A stretch of 64,000 bases of DNA from Tellurirhabdus rosea (lineage in GTDB: Bacteria; Bacteroidota; Bacteroidia; Cytophagales; Spirosomataceae), in contig NZ_CP111085.1 in NCBI RefSeq assembly GCF_026278345.1, positions 4,474,501-4,538,500 of the forward strand, written 5' to 3'. Positions 27,525-36,602 of the stretch are shown here, piece after piece (within the stretch, counting starts at the first letter, position 1; the number at the start of each line of letters is the position of its first letter). The translations under genes and the position numbers were made by a program. The notes beneath the pieces are model-generated. The model saw only the letters and a program-made list of their open reading frames with translations. It did not search any database and had not been told where the DNA came from.

Positions 27525-28487
27525 TTAGGAATGAGTTTCAACCTCACCCTCTCCGTCGTAATGGGCCTCGGCATGGACTTTACTCGTCTGAGTCAGAACG
27601 ACCCCAAGCAGCGCCACCGCCAGGGCCATCAATTGCTGGCTGGCGATGGGTTCCCCGACAAACAGCCAGCCCATCAGCAGCGCCACCAGCGGGTTGACAT
27701 ACGTATGGGTACTGACCAGCGCAGGGGGCTGGACGGTCACCAGCCAACCGTAGGCAAGGTAGCCGATGAGCGAACCGAAGAGGATGAGAAAGCCTAGCCC
27801 TCCCCAGGACGGCCCCGACACTTCCCGGAAATCGAAGACCGTCCACTCGCCAGCCAGCCCGGCAATCAGGCCGGCAAAAATACCCGCTGCCAGTAACTGG
27901 GCCGTTGGATGCCAAAGCGTATAAGCGTTCGGCTTTATCCGCCGCGATGCGAACAAGGTCCCGATTACCCACAGGATCACGCCCGCCAGCACAATCATCG
28001 TCCCCAGAAGCGGACTTCCTGACGGGCTTCCCTGAGGGGAGTGCATGGGTGTAAATCGGGTGAACAGAACAATCCCCAAAAAGCCCAATAACAGACCCGT
28101 AATCATTTTTCTATCGTTAAAATACAGTCTCCAGCGGCGGCGGTCCAAAAGCACGAACCAAAGCGGCTCCGTGGCGACAATAACCGCAGCGGAACCGGAT
28201 GAGATATACTGCTCGGCCACGACAACCAGACCTGAGCCGCCTGCGAGCATGAGTGTACCACTAATCGCTAAGTCCCGAAGCTCTTTCCTCTTGGGAAACG
28301 CTTGCCCTTTACCGTAAGCCAGAGTCGCCAGCAACAAGCCTGCGACCACGTAGCGAAGGGCTGATATGATAAAGGGTGTCATGGCTTCGAGCGCAAACAG
28401 GTTGGCCAGGTAAGTAGTGCCCCAAACAAAATAAATTGCGATAAACGCCAGCACCAGCCACCCCTTCGGAGCTGCATCTGTTTTCAT
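27525..28487 (-). CDS. EamA/DMT family transporter
   Basis: Inner-membrane permease of the drug/metabolite transporter superfamily, 320 residues from the ATG at 28487 (MKTDAAPKGWLVLAFIAIYFVWGTTY). It shows ten hydrophobic segments in two EamA repeats. The first repeat has the WGTTYLANLFALE and ALRYVVAGLLLATLAYGKG blocks; the second begins ILWVIGTLFASRRIK and ends LMALAVALLGVVLTQ. The longer frame to 28667 enters the CGNR gene on the other strand and is unlikely. Members export metabolites or amino acids; this substrate is unknown. It is divergent from the CGNR regulator with a 104-base gap, the usual arrangement of a transporter and its regulator. Confidence 0.9.
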   Translation of the reverse strand: MKTDAAPKGWLVLAFIAIYFVWGTTYLANLFALEAMTPFIISALRYVVAGLLLATLAYGKGQAFPKRKELRDLAISGTLMLAGGSGLVVVAEQYISSGSAAVIVATEPLWFVLLDRRRWRLYFNDRKMITGLLLGFLGIVLFTRFTPMHSPQGSPSGSPLLGTMIVLAGVILWVIGTLFASRRIKPNAYTLWHPTAQLLAAGIFAGLIAGLAGEWTVFDFREVSGPSWGGLGFLILFGSLIGYLAYGWLVTVQPPALVSTHTYVNPLVALLMGWLFVGEPIASQQLMALAVALLGVVLTQTSKVHAEAHYDGEGEVETHS

Positions 28488-28591
28488 AAGCTTACCGTCT
28501 AAGTGGCTTTTAAGGGTGTGAAATATTTCACAAAACTTATAACCGTCTAAAATTGTTTTGCAGGTAATAAATCCCACGTTCCTTTTAGCGT

Positions 28592-29206
28592 ATGCCAAAG
28601 CTGAGTACGATAACCCGGATGGACCTTCTGGGCGGAGCTGCGTGTCTTGACCTGGTGAACACGGCACTTGAATTTGATGAGCCTGTAGAGCGGTTGCACA
28701 CCTACCAGGATCTGCTGACTCTGGTCCGCCGGTTATCCCTGCTGAGTGCTGATACCCTCACCGCCCTGGAGCGATCAGCCGAAGAAGATTCCCGCCAGGC
28801 TGAGCGGGTACTGCTCAAAGCCCGTCAGTTCAGGCAGTCTATGCTGACTATTTTTGCCGCTTTGGTGGAGGGTACGTTAGACAACGTTTCGGTCTCGGTT
28901 TTGAAAACCTTCAACGGGTTTATCAATGAAGCCCTGGACAGACAGGGGTTTTTACCGCAGGCCAACAAGCTGGTACGGAGCCAGGAACATCCCCAAAGCG
29001 AACTCATGCAGGCGGTCTGGGTCTTTTGCTTATCGGCCTACAACCTGCTGAGCACTCAGGACCAGTCGCTGATTAAGCAATGCGGAGGCTGTGCCTGGTT
29101 TTTTCTGGATACCACCAAGAACCACCGGCGGAAGTGGTGCGATATGCAGTCCTGTGGGTCTAACGAGAAGGCTCGTCGCTACTACCAGCGCAAGAAACAG
29201 GCTTAA
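28592..29206 (+). CDS. CGNR zinc finger / ABATE domain transcriptional regulator
   Basis: A 204-residue cytoplasmic protein of the ABATE plus CGNR family of putative stress-response regulators. The N-terminal domain begins GGAACLDLVNTALEF, matching the family's LCLDFVNT motif. The C-terminal zinc finger has four cysteines (CGGCAWFFLDTTKNHRRKWCDMQSCG, about residues 165-190) followed by the basic helix NEKARRYYQRKKQA that contacts DNA. The finger reads CGSNEKAR rather than CGNR at the name-giving position. It is divergent from the DMT transporter and probably controls it. Confidence 0.88.
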   Translation: MPKLSTITRMDLLGGAACLDLVNTALEFDEPVERLHTYQDLLTLVRRLSLLSADTLTALERSAEEDSRQAERVLLKARQFRQSMLTIFAALVEGTLDNVSVSVLKTFNGFINEALDRQGFLPQANKLVRSQEHPQSELMQAVWVFCLSAYNLLSTQDQSLIKQCGGCAWFFLDTTKNHRRKWCDMQSCGSNEKARRYYQRKKQA

Positions 29207-29536
29207 GTATCAGGTAAGCTTAGGAGTCGGTTGGAAGATATGTGCTAAAAGCACCTCCCTGACTGAGCTTGCTACGGGCCGTATCGGCAGGCACCCGACA
29301 GCGCGGCATTTCGGCAGCATCTTTACCGGGAACATACGCTGGGGGCATAGCCGGTTCCCGCCTGCTTTTCCTCTCGCAGGCCGCTTTCCTGCTGAGCGGT
29401 GGGTGGCTGATACGCTCGTTAAACCGATGGGTGGATGGGGCTTATTGGCGACATATTGGACGGAGTTGGTTTGTTTCTGCCCCTGGCGGACTTGCCGTGC
29501 TCATAGTCTTACCTGATGCCATATCGCATAACGAAC
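29207..29536. other. Intergenic stretch, no supported gene
   Basis: About 330 bases between the CGNR gene and the Crp/Fnr gene. One open frame crosses it (29269 onward), with a hydrophobic run (LLFLSQAAFLLSGGWLIRSL), but it continues antiphase into the regulator and has no family pattern. It could be the decayed end of a membrane protein gene. Confidence 0.4.
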
Positions 29537-29544
29537 TAACTTTG
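29537..29544 (+). promoter_or_regulatory. Promoter -7 box directly before the Crp/Fnr start
   Basis: TAACTTTG is a full TANNTTTG match ending five bases before the ATG at 29549. If it is used, transcription would begin at or next to the start codon, giving a leaderless message. Confidence 0.4.
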
Positions 29545-29548
29545 GTCG

Positions 29549-30118
29549 ATGGAAGAACTCTTTACCTATTTGCTGCAGTTTGGCTACCTGGACCCGCAAC
29601 AACGGGAGTTGATCCGGGCCAGGGCCAAACTCAGGACGATTGTCAAAGGAGCTTACTTTGCCGAGGCCGGAAAAATTGCTACTTCCCTGGGATTCGTAAC
29701 GGACGGGGTTTTCCGGGTTTGTTACTACGATAAACGGGGCGACAGCTTCACCCGGTACTTTGTCTACGAGAACCGACTGGTCGTGGATATCAGCAGTTTT
29801 CGGGATGAGATTCCGTCAGCGGAGTACATTGAAGCCATTACGGATTGTCGGCTTTTGGTATTCTCCAAAGAAGACTTTACCGAGCTTTCCCGGCTCATTC
29901 CCGGCTGGCACGATATCTTCGCTAAAATTACGTCGCACGTCCTCGAAAATAAATTGAAGTTTACCAGTAATATGCTGGTGCAGGATGCCCAGGAAAGGTA
30001 TCTGAATTTTCTGGACCATTACCCGGGACTGGCCAATCGGATTCCGCTCACGATGCTGGCCTCTTATCTGGGCATCACTCCCTCGTCGCTGAGTCGGATT
30101 CGGAAAAAAATCCTCTGA
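29549..30118 (+). CDS. Crp/Fnr family transcriptional regulator
   Basis: A 189-residue DNA-binding regulator. The N-terminal cyclic-nucleotide-binding fold spans about residues 20-115 (LRTIVKGAYFAEAGKIATSLGFVTDGVFRVCYYD, VVDISSFRDEIPSAEYIEAIT). It lacks the Arg and Glu that bind cAMP and the cysteines of Fnr, so the ligand is unknown. The helix-turn-helix is at the end (IPLTMLASYLGITPSSLSRIRKK). Such regulators in Bacteroidota often control an adjacent gene; here the HD nucleotidase follows 75 bases downstream on the same strand. Confidence 0.9.
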   Translation: MEELFTYLLQFGYLDPQQRELIRARAKLRTIVKGAYFAEAGKIATSLGFVTDGVFRVCYYDKRGDSFTRYFVYENRLVVDISSFRDEIPSAEYIEAITDCRLLVFSKEDFTELSRLIPGWHDIFAKITSHVLENKLKFTSNMLVQDAQERYLNFLDHYPGLANRIPLTMLASYLGITPSSLSRIRKKIL

Positions 30119-30193
30119 CCGCATTTCTTGCCAATTGACAATTGTGTTTGCCGTCCCAGGGCTCAATTTTGCCCAATCATCAAAACCAGACCG

Positions 30194-30784
30194 ATGGAAA
30201 CGACGAATCTCTCAAAGCAACTGGAGTTCATCAAGGAAGTAGACAAGCTTAAATACATCCTCCGCAGGACGAAGCTCTTTAACAGTGACCGCAACGAGAA
30301 CGATGCGGAACACAGCTGGCACCTCTCCCTGATGGCCCTGGTTTTAGTCGAGCACGCCAATTTTCCGGTTGATCTGCTCAAGGTAATCAAGATGCTGCTG
30401 ATCCATGATATTGTCGAAATAGACGCGGGTGACACCTTTATTTATGACACCCAGAAAAGCCACGACAATACCGAAGAGGAAAGAGTCGCGGCCGAGCGGA
30501 TTTTTGGGTTGCTGCCCGATGCTCAGGCCCGTGAGCTGATAGCCATCTGGGAGGAGTTTGAAGAAGGGCAAACCCCTGAAGCTAAATTTGCCCGGACCAT
30601 GGACCGCCTCGAACCCCTGCTTCAGAACACGTCGAATAACGGCGGTACCTGGAATGAGTTCGGCGTGACCTATGAAAGGGTGTATGCCAAAAAACAAGTC
30701 ATCCAAAAGGGCTCCACCCGAATCTGGCAATACGCAGAGCAGCTCCTTAATGACAGCGTTGAAAACGGAATCCTGAAAAAGTAG
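30194..30784 (+). CDS. HD-domain 5'-nucleotidase (YfbR/HDDC2-like)
   Basis: A 196-residue cytoplasmic metal-dependent nucleotidase. From the ATG at 30194 it reads METTNLSKQLEFIKEVDKLKYILRRT, the family start; the frame to 30128 adds Cys-rich residues unlike the family. HD residues are visible in ENDAEHSWHLSLMALVL (His about 41) and KMLLIHDIVEIDAGDTF (HD about 76-77 with a Glu/Asp pair), and the later block is ARTMDRLEPLLQN. The closest characterised relatives hydrolyse deoxyribonucleoside 5'-monophosphates. It follows the Crp/Fnr gene and may be regulated by it. Confidence 0.88.
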   Translation: METTNLSKQLEFIKEVDKLKYILRRTKLFNSDRNENDAEHSWHLSLMALVLVEHANFPVDLLKVIKMLLIHDIVEIDAGDTFIYDTQKSHDNTEEERVAAERIFGLLPDAQARELIAIWEEFEEGQTPEAKFARTMDRLEPLLQNTSNNGGTWNEFGVTYERVYAKKQVIQKGSTRIWQYAEQLLNDSVENGILKK

Positions 30785-31155
30785 GCATTGGGCTTGTCCG
30801 CTCAATAAGCGATCCCTTCCAGACCCCACCCGGCCACCGCTGGCTTCTCCCGACGGATCCCCGAAAGGCCCCCCAAATTTCCATTTGGCAGGGAAAAGCA
30901 TGTTCCCTTTTGAAGAGTTTAAAACTTAATTCCCGCCTATAGGAGAGAACAGGAGGGCTGGCGGTTGCTATTCTCTAACTTTACCGTAGCGCTTCGCTGG
31001 CCCAATTCCAAAACACATCCGTCAGAAACCGGGAATACCACGCAGTAGGCGGTTGATTCCTGCTTTCCAGGCGTGTTTGGGAGCTTTAGGAGCAAAAATA
31101 ATGGCTGATCTTTGGGATACCGGGATTCATGCATTACCTAAATTAATCGCTCATC
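30785..31155. other. Intergenic region upstream of the sigma factor gene
   Basis: About 370 bases with no supported gene. It should hold the sigma factor promoter. TAACTTTA near 30980 resembles the -7 box in all but the last base. No repeats or terminator with a strong stem were found. Confidence 0.4.
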
Positions 31156-31713
31156 GTGTCATTCAACGCAGAAGACGTTCAGGTTTGGCAGGCGTTCCAG
31201 CAGGGCGACGAAGAGGCCTATACCCGGATCTACAGGGTCCATATTCGACCCATGTACCGCTACGGGATGAGCCTTACGCCTATCTCTGAAGCGTTTGTGC
31301 TGGATTGTATTCACGATGTTTTTGCCGAGCTTTGGGTGAAGCGGACCCGCCTGACGTGTCCGGACAACATACGCTACTACCTCCTGAAGGCGCTGAAAAC
31401 GCGCATGATTCACCTGCTCCAACGCAAAGAACGACCGTTCCAGTCCCTGAATAACCTGGATTTCGATGACCTCTGGGCCGAGCCTTCCTCCGAAGAGATT
31501 TTTACGGAACAGCAGGAGTCCACAAACCGGAAGGAACTCGTTCAGAAGCTCATCAACCAGCTGCCGCCCCGCCAGCAGGAAGCCGTCCGGCTGCGGTTTG
31601 TGGAGGAACTGGATTACACCGAAATCGCGGAAGTGCTCACCATCAACCGGCAATCGGCGCAGAACCTGGTTTTCAGAGCGGTAGAAAAGCTCCGGCAGTG
31701 GCTGATCGCCTAA
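31156..31713 (+). CDS. ECF-family RNA polymerase sigma factor
   Basis: A 185-residue sigma-70 family member of the Bacteroidota FecI-like group. The start is a GTG at 31156 (MSFNAEDVQVWQAFQQGDEEAYTRIYR). Region 2 spans about residues 20-90 (FVLDCIHDVFAELWVKR, NIRYYLLKALKTRMI). Region 4 is about residues 125-180 (LINQLPPRQQEAVRLRFVEELDYTEIAEVLTINRQSAQNLVFRAVEKL) with its helix-turn-helix. It is followed 84 bases later by the FecR anti-sigma gene and then susC/susD, the standard order of a transenvelope signalling unit in which the sigma factor activates the susCD genes. Confidence 0.93.
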   Translation: MSFNAEDVQVWQAFQQGDEEAYTRIYRVHIRPMYRYGMSLTPISEAFVLDCIHDVFAELWVKRTRLTCPDNIRYYLLKALKTRMIHLLQRKERPFQSLNNLDFDDLWAEPSSEEIFTEQQESTNRKELVQKLINQLPPRQQEAVRLRFVEELDYTEIAEVLTINRQSAQNLVFRAVEKLRQWLIA

Positions 31714-31797
31714 GTTGTACTATTTTCAAGTTTTTTTTAGTTTATCTGAGTATGGAAGCCGGGCTTGTGTCATCTACAGGCAAAAAAAGCCTGTTTT

Positions 31798-32925
31798 GTG
31801 GACGCAGCCTACCAACACTTTACATCAGCGGACTTTGTTTGTGACGACGCCTTCCTGAAACACCAGTTGACGCCCACCGACCAGTCGACTCACTTCTGGG
31901 CGGAATGGCTGCAGAAAAATGCCGACAAAAAGGAGGATTGGGAGCAGGCGGTTCACCTGCTGGAAGCCGTGCGTCTGGGGCTGTCGGACTATACCCGTAC
32001 CTATCTTTCCGAAGAAGCGGAGGCCCGCCTGCTCGCCCGCATCCTGGCGACCAACGCCCAGGTGACCAAAGCGGAGACGACCCTGACGCTTCCCCTCTGG
32101 CGCTCCCCCTGGCTTCTGGGCGCGGCCGCGGCCTGCCTCGCGCTCGTGCTGGTCTTCTCGATGTGGTATCGCCGGACCTCCTCCGCAGCGGGCGCTTCCT
32201 ACGAAGAGCAGGTTGCCTTGTTGCCCGCCACCAAAACCGAAGTGGTGAACCCCTCGCCACAGCCCAAAAAAGTCTCGCTGCCGGATGGCTCTCAGGTCTG
32301 GCTGGCCCCGCAGAGCCGGCTTAGTTACGCTCCGGACTTTAACCGGGAACACCGCACGCTATACCTGGTGGGCGAAGCCACGTTCGACGTCACGAAGAAC
32401 CCGGCCAAGCCCTTTTATGTGTTTGCCGGCAAGGTCGTCACCAAAGTACTCGGAACCCGCTTTGTGGTGAAAGCGTATGAACAGGCCGGCGACGTGGTGG
32501 TTCAGGTGGAGCAGGGGCAGGTCAGCGTCTACCGCAGGGCCACCCAGGATTTACGGCCGACCCGGCAGGCGCTGGATGGCGTGCTGCTGCAGCCGAATCA
32601 GCAGGTGGTGTTCTCGCTGGAAAGCGAGCAGTTTACCAAAACCATCGTCGACAGACCGGCGCTGCTGCCTGCCGGTAAGCACACGGTCGTAAGCTTCGTG
32701 TTTGACGAAACGCCGGTCGTCAGCGTGCTGGAGCGACTGAAGGCCACGTACGGCATCGACATTATCTACAACGCCGAACTGCTGGCGGACTGCCAGCTCA
32801 CCGCCTCGCTCACCGAAGAGACTTTATTTCAGAAGCTGGATGTCATTACCCAATCCATCGGTGCTTCCTACGAAGTGGTGGAAGGGCAGGTAATCATCAC
32901 CGGCAGGGGATGTAAAAATCAGTAA
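31798..32925 (+). CDS. FecR family anti-sigma factor with DUF4974
   Basis: A single-pass inner-membrane regulator that holds the sigma factor until a signal arrives from the SusC-like receptor. I chose the GTG at 31798, giving DAAYQHFTSADFVCDDAFLKHQL, the usual N-terminus; the TTG at 31765 adds 11 unlikely residues. The cytoplasmic part is residues 1-100, then one membrane helix (LLGAAAACLALVLVFSMWY). The periplasmic FecR domain follows (KVSLPDGSQVWLAPQSRLSYAP, TLYLVGEATFDVTKNPAKPFYVF, KVLGTRFVVKAY). The C-terminal DUF4974/STN-like domain is VSFVFDETPVVSVLERLKATYGIDIIYN. Length 375 residues. Confidence 0.92.
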   Translation: MDAAYQHFTSADFVCDDAFLKHQLTPTDQSTHFWAEWLQKNADKKEDWEQAVHLLEAVRLGLSDYTRTYLSEEAEARLLARILATNAQVTKAETTLTLPLWRSPWLLGAAAACLALVLVFSMWYRRTSSAAGASYEEQVALLPATKTEVVNPSPQPKKVSLPDGSQVWLAPQSRLSYAPDFNREHRTLYLVGEATFDVTKNPAKPFYVFAGKVVTKVLGTRFVVKAYEQAGDVVVQVEQGQVSVYRRATQDLRPTRQALDGVLLQPNQQVVFSLESEQFTKTIVDRPALLPAGKHTVVSFVFDETPVVSVLERLKATYGIDIIYNAELLADCQLTASLTEETLFQKLDVITQSIGASYEVVEGQVIITGRGCKNQ

Positions 32926-32989
32926 ACCTAAACGCTAACCCAAAAAACCGAATGATCAAACGGAAACACAGCCGCTAATAGCAAAAAAA

Positions 32990-33016
32990 GCCAATGGTTC
33001 TCGCACAACCATTGGC
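32990..33016. other. Hairpin in the fecR-susC intergenic region
   Basis: GCCAATGGTT (32990-32999) pairs perfectly with AACCATTGGC (33007-33016) around a seven-base loop. An A-run precedes it, so on the plus strand there is no U-tract; it may be an mRNA-processing or attenuation structure in the susC leader. Confidence 0.5.
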
Positions 33017-33116
33017 CTGAACCCTACCCTTTATGGTCCAGAGGTCCAGCCACCGGGGCTGGTAGGGGATTGTCTTTGTCCGCACTCACGAACAATCGAA
33101 CAAACAGCTTAAAAGT

Positions 33117-36100
33117 ATGAAAAAAAACCATTTACTATTGTTGAGACTCATGAAACTTTCGGTGGTACAAATCATGGCCTTCTGCCTGTTTGTCAGCATG
33201 TCCTGGGCTACCGACGTCTCGGCTCAGGAACTGCTTGAACGCCGGTTAAGTCTTCAGGCGAATAACGAAAAGATCAAAACCGTTCTAGCGGCCATTGAGA
33301 AATCAGTCAGCATCAAGTTTTCGTATAGCCCGCAGGTTATCCAGTCGAACCGCAAGGTGACCTTCGAGGCCCAGAACGTGACGCTGGGCTATGTCCTGAA
33401 TAATTTGCTGCCAACGCTCCGCCTCACCTACAAAATCGTTGGCAGCCAGATCATTCTGGTACAGCTGCCGCCCGCTTCCTCAACCAGTACAACGGGCAGC
33501 GAGACTCCTTCCGGCAACCAGACCGCTGTCGCGCAAACGGCCGACCGGACGGTAAGCGGACGGGTTACGGGCGAAACGGGCGAGGGACTGCCGGGCGTAA
33601 ACGTGCTGGTAAAAGGCTCGACCCGGGGAACCGTCACGGATGTAGACGGCCGGTTTCGGGTGAACGTACCCGAAGGGAACAGCACCCTGGTGTTTTCAAT
33701 GGTTGGCTACACCTCGCAGGAGGTGGCTGTCGGCGCGCAAACGTCGCTGGAAGTTAAGTTGCAGCCCGATACCAAAACCCTCAATGAGTTTGTGGTCGTT
33801 GGTTACAACACCGTCAAACGGTCGGATGTGACCTCCTCGGTGGTCAGTGTCGGAGCCGATGAAATCCGGTCCAGACCGGTCGCCAACGCCATGCAGGCCA
33901 TTCAGGGCAAAGCCGCCGGGGTGGACATCACCACCAACGAGCGGCCCGGTGAAATGGGCAGCATCCGCATCCGGGGCAACCGCTCCCTGACGGCCACCAA
34001 CAACCCGCTTTACGTGGTCGACGGCATTCCGCTTTCGTCGGGAGGAATCGAGTTTATCAACCCCAACGATATTGAGTCCATCGACATTCTGAAAGATGCC
34101 TCCGCCACCGCCATCTACGGTTCGCGGGGCGCCAACGGCGTAGTCGTGGTTACGACCAAACGGGGCCGAAGCGGTCGTTTATCCCTTGAATACGTCGGAA
34201 CGACGACGCTGGAGCAGATCCACGACCGGCGGGAAATGATGAACTCGGCCCAGTACATTGAACTCCGCAGAAACGCCTACCGGCGCATCAACTACCTGAA
34301 CACGCTGGCGGGCCGGACAACCCCCGCGGGCACGGGTTACCCGGAGCTGCCTACTCAGACCGATGATCAGCGCCTTTTCGGCAACGACGCCGTGGCGATG
34401 GCCAACGTAAACAAAGGCTGGGTGAACGGAGCGTGGGACGGCAGCCTCGTTCCGACCACCGACTGGACGGGACTGGTGACCAGAACCGGGATTACCCAGG
34501 ACCACATCCTCAGCGCCAGCGGAGGAACCGATAAGATCAAAGCGTATGGCTCCTTCGGGTATCTGAAGCAGAACGGCACCCAGCTGGGTCAGGATTATAC
34601 CCGCTACAGCGCGAAAGTGAGCGTGGACGTCAATCCGGTGAAGTGGTTCCGGATGGGCGGTTCGATCGACGGAACTTTCAGCAAGCAAAATTACGGTTTC
34701 AGTTCGACCAGTGCATCGGGAGCCGGGAGCCTGTACGCGGCGGCGATCGGCATGCTGCCCTACGCGGTTCCCTACAACGCCGATGGCAAACGGATTAATC
34801 TTCCCGGCGGCGACATCACCATTCTGAACCCGATCGGGGAAGACCAGTACAACATCAACCTGCGCAATGTCACCCGTGCCCTGGCTTCCCTGTACGGCGA
34901 GGTCAACATCCTCAAAGGCTTGCGCTATCGGGTAAACTTCGGGCCGGATTTTTATTACAACCGCAACGGCCGCTGGATGGACCAGAACTCGGTAAACCGG
35001 GGCGGCGGCGAGCCGGGTTCCACCAACTACGCCCAGCTGGGCCAGACCAACAACTTCTCCTGGTCGCTCGATCACCTGCTGTATTATGACAAATCCATCG
35101 GCAAACACGATATCGGTGTGACCCTGCTGCATAATGCCACTTCGTACCGGCAGGAAACGTCCTCCATGACGGCGACCAAATTGCCTTACAACAGTCAGTT
35201 GTGGTATCAGCTCAACTCGGTGAGTGCCCTGGATGGGTTTGGCAGCAACCTCGTTCAGTCGTCGCTGCTCTCGTACATGGCGCGGGTGAATTACAGCTTT
35301 GACGGCAAATACATCCTGACGGCATTCGGTCGCTGGGACGGGGCCTCTCAGCTGGCACCGGGGCATAAGTGGGATTTCTTCCCCTCCATTTCGGCGGCGT
35401 GGCGTCTGGACCGGGAAGACTTCATCAAAAACACTCCCTGGATCGACGAGCTGAAGGTGCGGGCGGGCATCGGGGTGACGGGTAACGCCGCCATCGGCCC
35501 TTATACGACCCAGGGCGTTCTGCAAACCCTGTATTACACCTTCGGCAGTTCCGTTCAGGCAGGCTACGTTTCGTCGGACGCCTCCCTGGCCAACCCGATT
35601 TCCTTTCCGAACCCGCAACTGGGCTGGGAACACACCAGCCAGCTGAACCTGGGGGTCGATTTCAACCTCTTCAAAGGCCGGATCAGCGGGGCGCTGGACG
35701 TTTATACCTCGCGAACCACCGACCTGCTCCAGTTGCGCAACATCCTGTCGGTGAATGGCTACACGACTTCGCTGACCAACGTGGGCGAAACCAGCAACCG
35801 GGGTATCGAACTGACCCTGAACACGGTGAACCTGAAGACGCAGGATTTTGAGTGGAACTCCACCCTGAACGTGGGCACCAACAAAGACCGCATCGTCAGC
35901 CTGGCAAACGGAAAAGTGGATGACATCAACAACCTGTGGTTTATCGGGCAGCGGCTGAACGTCTACTACGATTACGAGAAGGACCGCATCTGGCAGAACA
36001 CTGCGGAAGACCGGGAAGAGATGCAGAAGTTTGCCGCCAACGGGCAGGTGTTTCGGCCGGGAGATATCAAGGTGGTCGATCAGAACGGGGATTATAAAAT

Positions 36101-36584
36101 CGACGCCAACAATGATCGCGTCATCCGGGGCAGCAGCAGCCCGTCCTGGACGGGTGGCATCACCAACAACTTCAACTACAAAGGTTTTCAGCTGTCGGCC
36201 TTTATCTTCTCGCGGTTGAACTTTATGGTTCGGACCGGCGCAGAAACCCTGCAGGGACGGTATGCCCAGCGCCTGGTGAACTACTGGACGCCGACCAACC
36301 CGACCAACGACTACCCGGCACCCAACTACAACAGTGCTTCCGGCGACGCATTCGTGAATGCGATGAATTACCAGGATGGGTCGTTTGTCAAAATTCGTAA
36401 CGTCACCCTGGGCTATTTCATCCCGGCTTCGCTGGTGCAGAAAGTAGGCTTGTCGAGGGTGAAGGTCTACGCCCAGCTGCTCAACCCCGGCCTTATTTAT
36501 TCCAACATCAGCTGGCTTGATCCCGATACGGGCAATTCCAACTTCAATCGGGGCCTGGTCTTCGGTGTAAACGTAGGATTTTAA
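33117..36584 (+). CDS. SusC/RagA TonB-linked outer membrane protein with STN domain
   Basis: A 1155-residue outer-membrane transporter that imports an unknown ligand with TonB energy and signals to FecR. Order: signal peptide (to about residue 37, SWATDVSAQ); STN domain (about 45-115, LSLQANNEKIKTVLAAIEKSVSIKF to YKIVGSQIILV); carboxypeptidase-like beta domain (about 145-220, VSGRVTGETGEGLPGVNVLVKGSTRGT, the SusC signature); plug (about 230-350, EFVVVGYNTVKRSDVTSSV, NAMQAIQGKAAGVDI, RIRGNRSLTATNNPLYVVDGIPL, SATAIYGSRGANGVVVVTTK); then a beta-barrel ending NRGLVFGVNVGF with the terminal Phe. The STN domain marks it as a signalling receptor, in accord with the sigma/FecR genes upstream. The susD gene follows 18 bases later. 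Confidence 0.95.
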   Translation: MKKNHLLLLRLMKLSVVQIMAFCLFVSMSWATDVSAQELLERRLSLQANNEKIKTVLAAIEKSVSIKFSYSPQVIQSNRKVTFEAQNVTLGYVLNNLLPTLRLTYKIVGSQIILVQLPPASSTSTTGSETPSGNQTAVAQTADRTVSGRVTGETGEGLPGVNVLVKGSTRGTVTDVDGRFRVNVPEGNSTLVFSMVGYTSQEVAVGAQTSLEVKLQPDTKTLNEFVVVGYNTVKRSDVTSSVVSVGADEIRSRPVANAMQAIQGKAAGVDITTNERPGEMGSIRIRGNRSLTATNNPLYVVDGIPLSSGGIEFINPNDIESIDILKDASATAIYGSRGANGVVVVTTKRGRSGRLSLEYVGTTTLEQIHDRREMMNSAQYIELRRNAYRRINYLNTLAGRTTPAGTGYPELPTQTDDQRLFGNDAVAMANVNKGWVNGAWDGSLVPTTDWTGLVTRTGITQDHILSASGGTDKIKAYGSFGYLKQNGTQLGQDYTRYSAKVSVDVNPVKWFRMGGSIDGTFSKQNYGFSSTSASGAGSLYAAAIGMLPYAVPYNADGKRINLPGGDITILNPIGEDQYNINLRNVTRALASLYGEVNILKGLRYRVNFGPDFYYNRNGRWMDQNSVNRGGGEPGSTNYAQLGQTNNFSWSLDHLLYYDKSIGKHDIGVTLLHNATSYRQETSSMTATKLPYNSQLWYQLNSVSALDGFGSNLVQSSLLSYMARVNYSFDGKYILTAFGRWDGASQLAPGHKWDFFPSISAAWRLDREDFIKNTPWIDELKVRAGIGVTGNAAIGPYTTQGVLQTLYYTFGSSVQAGYVSSDASLANPISFPNPQLGWEHTSQLNLGVDFNLFKGRISGALDVYTSRTTDLLQLRNILSVNGYTTSLTNVGETSNRGIELTLNTVNLKTQDFEWNSTLNVGTNKDRIVSLANGKVDDINNLWFIGQRLNVYYDYEKDRIWQNTAEDREEMQKFAANGQVFRPGDIKVVDQNGDYKIDANNDRVIRGSSSPSWTGGITNNFNYKGFQLSAFIFSRLNFMVRTGAETLQGRYAQRLVNYWTPTNPTNDYPAPNYNSASGDAFVNAMNYQDGSFVKIRNVTLGYFIPASLVQKVGLSRVKVYAQLLNPGLIYSNISWLDPDTGNSNFNRGLVFGVNVGF

Positions 36585-36602
36585 TCAGAAACGACACTTT
36601 CT

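Noticed and set aside
29269-29733. Plus-strand frame with a hydrophobic run before the Crp/Fnr gene
   Set aside because: It runs antiphase into the regulator and matches no family; at most a decayed gene end.
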